From assembly GCA_002789895.1 (NCBI GenBank), contig PFUC01000017.1:1-10278 (forward strand): DNA of 10,278 nt, read 5' to 3'. Below, piece by piece: positions 5,716-10,278 of this stretch (position 1 is its first letter; every line of letters begins with the position of its first letter). The notes under the pieces are model-generated. The model made no database searches. It worked only from the letters and a program-made list of their open reading frames with translations, and was not told the DNA's origin. The DNA comes from Candidatus Collierbacteria bacterium CG_4_9_14_3_um_filter_43_16 (GTDB taxonomy: Bacteria > Patescibacteriota > Microgenomatia > UBA1400 > MFAQ01). A program made the translations under genes and the position numbers.

Positions 5716-7581
5716 ATGTCCATCACCGTTTTCACCCAAACTGGTGCGCGAGTCGACCTTGATCCAAACGATGCGGTCGGTTCAGGAGGTGAAGGAACCG
5801 TGTTTCCTGATCCTACTAACCCTAATGATTTGATCAAGATCTATGAGCATCCAGACAAAGATCACGAAAAAAAACTAAAGGCGTTTATTGCCAAAAGTTT
5901 CTCCCTTCCCAAGTTTGTTGCTGCGCCAAAATCCCTAAACTTTAATCGCTCTGGCGATGTCGTTGGATACACAATGCCATACATCAAGAGAGCAAAAGCT
6001 TTTAGAGATCTATCCAACAAGAATTTTCGTATTCGCCAGCGAATCAACAATAGGAAAGTCGTGGCATTGCACCTAAACGACGCCAAAGTTCTCGATGCCA
6101 TACATCAGCAGAAAGTCGTCATCGGAGACAGAAACGATCAAAACGTTCTCTTCTCCGGAACCAATAGCTACTACATAGATTTCGACTCGGTTCAGTTCGA
6201 TAGCTGGCCCTGCCCAGTGGCAACCGAAAACTACCTCGATCCGGCCCTCTATGGTCTGGATCTAACCCTCAGACCGGTATTTCTTCCCCAACACGACTGG
6301 TATTCTTATGCCGTTATGCTGTTTCGGAGTCTGCTCCTGGTACATCCATATGGAGGCACTCATCCAAAAGTTGGTGATCTTACCAACCGGGCACTAAAGA
6401 GAATTACCGTGTTTGATAAGGGCGTAATTTATCCGGCTGTTGGGCTTCCAACGGATCTGGTTAGCGATGATCTGATGCACGTGTTTAGCAAGTACTTCAA
6501 AGATGGTTGGCGGGGCATGTTCCCACAAACGGAACTAGCCAAATTCCAGTCGGTTCTCATCGAATGCCCTTCCTGCAACACCGCCTTCCCATCAAACAAA
6601 CGGGCTTGCCCTGTTTGCAAAGAACAAAATCAAATAGTCACTTCAGTTTCCATACCCGGCTCACTAACCGTCAAACAGTTAATGGGAATCAAAGGCCAGA
6701 TACTTTACCAGCGCCTAGAGGGTGAGAGTATCATCCTGATCACTTTGGAAAACAATCAGGCGGTTATGTACATTGTCAGCCAAAGCAATCTCTGGACCAT
6801 CTCTCTCTTCCCTTACCAAACAGGGATGAGGTTTGAAGCCAGCACCAAACTGCTGGCAGTCAATGTTTCGGGTAGTGAACAGATCGATCTCTACGAAATC
6901 AACTACGACGAAGTGACCAAAATTGAAAGCTGCGTCTCCGACACCCACGCCACTACTCAAAACGCCATTTTCAGAGTTAACGGGTCTCACCTCTTCCGTC
7001 TTGTCGGCTCTCAACTTGTTGATACGGAAGTGCTCCAGGGCACACTCCTAAACCGACCTGTTCGTCAAACCATCGAGCACCAATCTTGGTTTAGTGTCAG
7101 CTCAGAAACCTCACCAACTATCGTCGGATTCTATCGCGTCTTACGTCAGCAGTTTTTCTGGATGTACCGTGAGGGATTCTCGGCCGACCTTCCCCTCCCC
7201 GGCCTGGAACTTGGTGAAAGTCTTATCGACATCACTGTCAAGTTTTCGGCCAGTTCTTTTATGATACTTAGAAAAACTAAGCTTAAAGGAGCCGAATACA
7301 TCCACTTTGACGCATTTGACAAAAAGGGCATCAATCTGTATTCGTCAAAAGTAGAAGTGGGGAAATTACCTTCCGACAGGATTCACGGTCAGGCTTATGC
7401 TGGGGGGAAATTAATCTTTCCATCCGACACTGGAGCAATTCGCTACGATCTGGCAACCGGCACTCAAACTCAGTTTCAAGCAACCAATAAAGTAGTTAAC
7501 TCCGGTCAATCATTGTTTACCTATGCCGCCGGACTTCTAGTCGTTGACCCACGACATGTTAGTTACATTACTCTCAACTAA
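5716..7581 (+). CDS. Protein kinase with zinc ribbon and beta-rich C-terminal half
   Basis: Residues about 15-275 form a protein-kinase domain. The glycine loop is GSGGEGTVF (22-30) and the ATP lysine is K41 (LIKIY). The catalytic loop is VIGDRNDQNVLF (135-146), where D138 is the base and N143 binds metal; glycine replaces the usual HRD histidine. The metal-binding aspartate of the DFG equivalent is D155 in YIDFDS. The structural aspartate lies in QHDWYSYAVMLFRSL (D194). Next comes a zinc ribbon with C284, C287, C298 and C301 (CPSC...CPVC). Residues about 310-621 are rich in short beta strands without membrane helices, suggesting a propeller-like sensor or docking domain; no exact family is recognised. 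Kinases of TerY-P triads are likewise joined to zinc ribbons. It lies between the phosphatase and hydrolase genes with gaps of 14-15 nt. Activity is likely; the substrate is unknown. Confidence 0.87.
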   Translation: MSITVFTQTGARVDLDPNDAVGSGGEGTVFPDPTNPNDLIKIYEHPDKDHEKKLKAFIAKSFSLPKFVAAPKSLNFNRSGDVVGYTMPYIKRAKAFRDLSNKNFRIRQRINNRKVVALHLNDAKVLDAIHQQKVVIGDRNDQNVLFSGTNSYYIDFDSVQFDSWPCPVATENYLDPALYGLDLTLRPVFLPQHDWYSYAVMLFRSLLLVHPYGGTHPKVGDLTNRALKRITVFDKGVIYPAVGLPTDLVSDDLMHVFSKYFKDGWRGMFPQTELAKFQSVLIECPSCNTAFPSNKRACPVCKEQNQIVTSVSIPGSLTVKQLMGIKGQILYQRLEGESIILITLENNQAVMYIVSQSNLWTISLFPYQTGMRFEASTKLLAVNVSGSEQIDLYEINYDEVTKIESCVSDTHATTQNAIFRVNGSHLFRLVGSQLVDTEVLQGTLLNRPVRQTIEHQSWFSVSSETSPTIVGFYRVLRQQFFWMYREGFSADLPLPGLELGESLIDITVKFSASSFMILRKTKLKGAEYIHFDAFDKKGINLYSSKVEVGKLPSDRIHGQAYAGGKLIFPSDTGAIRYDLATGTQTQFQATNKVVNSGQSLFTYAAGLLVVDPRHVSYITLN

Positions 7582-7583
7582 AT

Positions 7584-7590
7584 AAGGAGA
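7584..7590 (+). promoter_or_regulatory. Shine-Dalgarno of the cysteine hydrolase gene
   Basis: AAGGAGA lies 5 nt before ATG 7596. The surrounding block AAATAAGGAGAATCTCATGAC recurs with one base missing in front of the vWA gene. Confidence 0.7.
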
Positions 7591-7595
7591 ATCTC

Positions 7596-8504
7596 ATGAC
7601 CCCTACTCTCTACGCCCCTACCGATGTTAAAAAATTCTACACTCCCCGCAGTCAATTCATTACTGAGGGTATGAAGAACCGTACCAAGTTGACGGCTCAC
7701 GAAGACAAGCGCAAAATCGCCTTGTTAAATGTAGACGCTCAATGGGACTTTGTTAGCCCATCTGGAGGATTACCCGTTCCTGGCGCCGTTGCAGATATAC
7801 AGCGCTTGATTGGCTTTATTTATCGCAACGTTAACGACATCACGAGCATCTTCAACTCGATGGACAACCACCCGATCTTCGCGATCTTTTTCGCTACTTG
7901 GTGGCGCGATCGTAATGGCAACCCCCCCGAACCCTTTACCGCCATTACCTATGCCGACATCAAGAGCGGTGCCTGGAAACCGATTATTGACCCTCTCTGG
8001 TCGACGGAATACGTCAAAAAATTGGGGCTCATTATCATCTGGCCCCCTCACTGTCTCAATGGCACCCCAGGCCAATCATTGGTTCCGGCTCTCTCCGAGG
8101 CCCTCATGTTCCATGCAGCTGCCCGAGGCAGCCAGACCACGTACATTACCAAGGGTACCAATCCTCGCACCGAACACTACGGCATCTTCGCGGCAGAAGT
8201 TCCCGACCCGAAAGACATTAGCACCCAACTCAACACCACCGTCCTCGACATCATCGCAAAACACGATCTTATCTATGTTGCCGGTGAGGCCAAAAGTCAC
8301 TGCGTGCTACAGACAATGAATCAGATGCTTAACTATTTCGGCGCGAAACAACCAGACGCCATCAAGAAAATTCGTTTCTTGATCGATTGCACCAGCTCGG
8401 TCAAACATCCGGACATCGATTTTGAAGCGATCGCCAATGCCGAAATCGATAAGATGGTCCAAAAAGGCATCGTTCTGGTGAACAGCACCGACCCCATCCG
8501 CTAA
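7596..8504 (+). CDS. Nicotinamidase/isochorismatase-like cysteine hydrolase
   Basis: This 302-residue enzyme belongs to the isochorismatase-like hydrolases and is closest in motif to nicotinamidases, which turn nicotinamide into nicotinate and ammonia in NAD salvage. The catalytic triad is complete: D47 in NVDAQWDF (45-52), K186 in TKGTNPR (185-191) and C236 in GEAKSHCVLQT (230-240). The metal site of nicotinamidases is also present: D90 and H92 in SMDNHP (88-93) and H152 in WPPHCLNGTPG (149-159), the latter a near-exact nicotinamidase signature. An N-terminal extension of about 38 residues and several loops make it longer than PncA (about 190-220). It sits inside the kinase-phosphatase operon with an SD and a 14-nt gap. 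GC is high (about 58% in a sampled line). The fold is certain. Nicotinamide as substrate is probable, but related amidases cannot be excluded. Confidence 0.88.
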   Translation: MTPTLYAPTDVKKFYTPRSQFITEGMKNRTKLTAHEDKRKIALLNVDAQWDFVSPSGGLPVPGAVADIQRLIGFIYRNVNDITSIFNSMDNHPIFAIFFATWWRDRNGNPPEPFTAITYADIKSGAWKPIIDPLWSTEYVKKLGLIIIWPPHCLNGTPGQSLVPALSEALMFHAAARGSQTTYITKGTNPRTEHYGIFAAEVPDPKDISTQLNTTVLDIIAKHDLIYVAGEAKSHCVLQTMNQMLNYFGAKQPDAIKKIRFLIDCTSSVKHPDIDFEAIANAEIDKMVQKGIVLVNSTDPIR

Positions 8505-8514
8505 TTCAACAAAT

Positions 8515-8521
8515 AAGGAGA
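8515..8521 (+). promoter_or_regulatory. Shine-Dalgarno of the vWA gene
   Basis: AAGGAGA lies 4 nt before ATG 8526, inside a block AAATAAGGAGATCTCATGAC that is nearly identical to the one before the hydrolase gene. Confidence 0.7.
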
Positions 8522-8525
8522 TCTC

Positions 8526-9242
8526 ATGACTTCAAAAAGTGTTATTATTGTAGCGAACCTCAACAATACGAGTGCCCTCGCCCAGGTCCAGCACGCTAGT
8601 GCTAGCGATCTGAATGGCGACCAAGTCACTCTTATCCTGCGTATTCTCGATCGCACCGGATCTCTTCTCCGTTACAAGTCAGAAATGATCCAAGCCGCCC
8701 AGCTCAACGTTGACGCTCTACGAGAATCCAAAGCCGGCGACGAGATGCTCATGTCCACCTGGACTTTCAACGCCACCGATGGTTTTACCGTCGTCGATGG
8801 CTTCGTCAAGCTCGAAGATGTTACACCTCTTGACGACCAAAACTACGACATGCAGCCTGAAGACATGACCAACTTGTACGACACAGTCTATACGGCCCTG
8901 ACCGATCCGCTTGCCGGCATCATCGCCTACGCAGACAGCTTGCGGAAAAGTGGTATCCGTATCAAAGTCACTGTCTTGGTTCTCACCGACGGGGAAGACA
9001 ACCGCAGTCGGATCGATCCTAGCAAGATCAAGGCTTTGACCAGCGCCAATGAAGGATGCTATTTCTGTCTCATGGCCTTCGGTACCGGCTTCGCCCAGCA
9101 AGCGGCCCGTGACATGGGCTTCCCCAACGTCCGCGAATACAACGCCACCAAAGGCGAACTTCGCAAGATGATGGGTGAGTTCTCCAAGTCCCAGGTTCGC
9201 GCCTCACAAAGCATCGTCGCTCCCAACGCTTTCTTCAACTAG
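8526..9242 (+). CDS. vWA-domain (MIDAS) protein, TerY-like
   Basis: This 238-residue cytoplasmic protein is a von Willebrand factor A domain with an intact metal-ion-dependent adhesion site: D42-R-T44-G-S46 (ILDRTGSL), T115 in MTNLYDTV, and D155 in LVLTDGEDNRS. It is the form seen in TerY-type proteins, in which threonine replaces the first MIDAS serine. About 34 residues of extra N-terminus (MTSKSVIIVANLNN...) precede the first vWA strand. C-terminal residues about 195-238 form a helix and a flexible tail. vWA domains bind partner proteins through the bound Mg2+; in TerY-P triads the vWA protein works with the adjacent kinase and phosphatase. It is the last gene of the operon and is followed by a strong terminator. 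It has the highest GC of the unit (55-62% in sampled lines). The TerY-like label is inferred from context plus motif. Confidence 0.87.
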   Translation: MTSKSVIIVANLNNTSALAQVQHASASDLNGDQVTLILRILDRTGSLLRYKSEMIQAAQLNVDALRESKAGDEMLMSTWTFNATDGFTVVDGFVKLEDVTPLDDQNYDMQPEDMTNLYDTVYTALTDPLAGIIAYADSLRKSGIRIKVTVLVLTDGEDNRSRIDPSKIKALTSANEGCYFCLMAFGTGFAQQAARDMGFPNVREYNATKGELRKMMGEFSKSQVRASQSIVAPNAFFN

Positions 9243-9253
9243 TCAATATGTTC

Positions 9254-9281
9254 GCCCTCCCCATCCGGGAGGGCTTTTTTT
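9254..9281 (+). terminator. Strong intrinsic terminator of the operon
   Basis: The arms GCCCTCCC (9254-9261) and GGGAGGGC (9267-9274) are perfectly complementary over 8 bp around a 5-nt loop and are followed by seven T residues (9275-9281). The hairpin begins 11 bp after the vWA stop, so it ends the four-gene unit. Confidence 0.93.
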
Positions 9282-9291
9282 ACCACCCAAT

Positions 9292-9320
9292 TTGACAGAA
9301 CCAGTAATCATAATTAAGAT
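9292..9320 (+). promoter_or_regulatory. Leaderless sigma-70-type promoter of the secreted coiled-coil gene
   Basis: A perfect TTGACA (9292-9297) is followed after exactly 17 bp by TAAGAT (9315-9320), which ends 5 nt before ATG 9326. The predicted start is therefore the A of the start codon. It follows the operon terminator by 10 bp, so this is a separate unit. Confidence 0.7.
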
Positions 9321-9325
9321 TAACC

Positions 9326-9877
9326 ATGAATAAACTCGGTTATCTTCTTAAACTAGCCGCCAGCGCATCTCTTTTCCTGATCATTGTCAGTCCCTCATTA
9401 GCCGCCAAGCCAGACAACGCTGGCAACAGCAACGCTAAATCTGGCAAACCAGTCGCAGTGGTTTCCACAGTTCGAGCCAAAGCCTGTCAAGCCAGAGTAT
9501 CAGCCATCAAAACACGGATGACGCAGCTGACGAAACTTGTCACCACCATGGAAACCACCCTCGATAAAATCACCGAAAGAGTCCAGGGGTACTATACCAA
9601 CAAAGTGCTCCCCTCCGGCAGGTCTCTCACTAACTACAATTCCCTGACCAGCAACATTACCTCCAACAAAGCCCTGGTCCAAACAGCTCTTGATAAAGCT
9701 CAAGCTGACATCTTAGCTTTCAGCTGTACTTCAGCAAACCCCAGAACTCAGGTTTACCAATTCAACACCAACATGAGGCTTGTCAAAAACGCCCTCAAGG
9801 CCTACCGCACCTCCATCAACAAACTGATTGTCACTATCAGAACCATTCCGTCGGCCATTCCAACTCCCACCAATTAA
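9326..9877 (+). CDS. Secreted coiled-coil protein with two cysteines
   Basis: The 183-residue product begins with a signal peptide: basic start MNKLGYLLK, hydrophobic core about 9-21, and a likely cleavage after SPSLAA (about residue 26-27). A Ser/Asn/Gly linker precedes a mostly helical body (about 46-175). The helices are QARVSAIKTRMTQLTKLVTTMETTLDKITERVQGYY (broken by KVLPSGR), ALVQTALDKAQADILAF, and MRLVKNALKAYRTSINKLIVTIR. The only cysteines, C54 and C134, lie near helix ends and could form one disulfide outside the cell. The tail is proline/threonine-rich. I associate this pattern with uncharacterised exported proteins of Microgenomates-type genomes, but know no function. It shares a transcript with the following gene (15-nt gap). 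Confidence 0.8.
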   Translation: MNKLGYLLKLAASASLFLIIVSPSLAAKPDNAGNSNAKSGKPVAVVSTVRAKACQARVSAIKTRMTQLTKLVTTMETTLDKITERVQGYYTNKVLPSGRSLTNYNSLTSNITSNKALVQTALDKAQADILAFSCTSANPRTQVYQFNTNMRLVKNALKAYRTSINKLIVTIRTIPSAIPTPTN

Positions 9878-9892
9878 AAACCAACACCCATC

Positions 9893-10144
9893 ATGCCCAA
9901 AACCACAGACAGTACGACCTATATCACCAAAGTGATCATTCTCGCTACATTAGCTCTTATCGTTGGCTATCTGCTGACATCAGGCAAATCACCGAAAATA
10001 AATCAGACAGATACTGATCCTGCCATCGACAGCATTCAAGAAGAAAGTGGTCTCAACCAAGCCCAAGACGAACTGGAGGCCATCAACATCGACAGTGTAG
10101 ATTCAGGAATCAACCAATTAAACACCGAGTCCGGCTCTTTCTAG
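9893..10144 (+). CDS. Small acidic membrane-anchored protein
   Basis: The 83-residue product has one membrane helix (about residues 11-29, ITKVIILATLALIVGYLLT) after a short polar N-terminus. It continues with an acidic, Asp/Ser/Gln-rich stretch (DTDPAIDSIQEESGLNQAQDELEAINIDSVDSG) ending in GSF, probably on the outer face. No Shine-Dalgarno sequence is seen, so it is probably translated from the upstream mRNA by coupling or re-initiation. Its basic secreted neighbour and this acidic tail could interact by charge, which is only inference. No known domain is recognised. Confidence 0.7.
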   Translation: MPKTTDSTTYITKVIILATLALIVGYLLTSGKSPKINQTDTDPAIDSIQEESGLNQAQDELEAINIDSVDSGINQLNTESGSF

Positions 10145-10163
10145 TCTTCTCACTGACGCCTTC

Positions 10164-10277
10164 TTACGTTGCGCAGCTCTTCATTAGACTTGTCGCAAAA
10201 TAAGTAACATCACCTCCCCCTCCCCAGATATTGGTTAACAAGAGTCTTTGGTAATTGGTCGGGTGAAGTTGTAGATT
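10164..10277 (-). CDS. Possible C-terminal end of a minus-strand gene, cut by the window edge
   Basis: One minus-strand frame is open from the right edge to a TAA at 10164-10166, giving 37 residues ending WGGGGDVTYFATSLMKSCAT. The other two frames on this strand close sooner. The composition looks protein-like, but an open stretch this short arises by chance fairly often. I do not recognise a family. No terminator is visible between it and the convergent small membrane protein gene. Confidence 0.3.
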   Translation of the reverse strand, partial: NLQLHPTNYQRLLLTNIWGGGGDVTYFATSLMKSCAT

Positions 10278-10278
10278 G

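Noticed and set aside
6715..7014. Minus-strand open frame opposite the kinase C-terminal region
   Set aside because: Antisense to the kinase gene, with no start signals and no recognisable protein features.
7810..8319. Plus-strand open frame of 169 codons inside the cysteine hydrolase gene
   Set aside because: It is an alternative frame of a gene with complete catalytic motifs; its Ser/Thr/Pro/Arg-rich composition is typical of a shadow frame in GC-rich DNA.
1..10278. tRNA, rRNA, CRISPR array, insertion sequence or transposase
   Set aside because: I found no cloverleaf, no regularly spaced repeats, no terminal inverted repeats and no transposase motifs in any frame.

Overview
The window looks like a chromosomal stretch from a Candidate Phyla Radiation (Patescibacteria) genome, most like Microgenomates. 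That assignment is an inference. It rests on an L,D-transpeptidase remnant with an HGTYWHNNFG...SHGCVNM signature, a secreted coiled-coil protein plus acidic single-span partner of a kind I associate with these bacteria, and TATAAT-type -10 boxes lying only 5-10 nt before several start codons, which predicts leaderless mRNAs. TGA is used as a stop. A UppP gene implies a peptidoglycan wall.

Left half (1-4800): AT-rich, mostly single genes on alternating strands. In order: a decayed L,D-transpeptidase (pseudogene), a Crp/Fnr-family regulator, a divergent Nramp-fold transporter on the minus strand, undecaprenyl-diphosphate phosphatase (uppP), a small lysine-rich membrane protein on the minus strand with its own promoter and terminator, a VTT/DedA-type membrane protein, and a dienelactone-hydrolase-like remnant on the minus strand that has lost its catalytic core.

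Centre and right (4826-9281): the most notable part is a tightly spaced four-gene operon: PP2C-type phosphatase, protein kinase with zinc ribbon and a large beta-rich C-terminus, nicotinamidase/isochorismatase-like cysteine hydrolase, and vWA (MIDAS) protein. Phosphatase + kinase + vWA is the composition of the TerY-P phosphorylation triads described in bacterial stress and conflict systems. The embedded nicotinamidase-like enzyme is the unusual addition. The operon has its own elaborate control region: a tandem 15-bp repeat touching a perfect TTGACA, an extended -10, a 17-bp palindrome over the predicted start site, and a GAAC-N4-GTTC inverted repeat. All four genes have strong Shine-Dalgarno sequences, and a strong intrinsic terminator closes the unit. 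My reading is that kinase and phosphatase set the phosphorylation state of a target, perhaps the vWA protein or the hydrolase, in response to a signal sensed by the kinase C-terminus.

Right end (9282-10278): a textbook leaderless promoter drives a secreted coiled-coil protein followed by a small acidic membrane-anchored protein. The last ~130 bases may contain the C-terminal end of a minus-strand gene. Base composition rises from about 30-45% GC on the left to about 53-62% in the last two operon genes (hand-counted sample lines).
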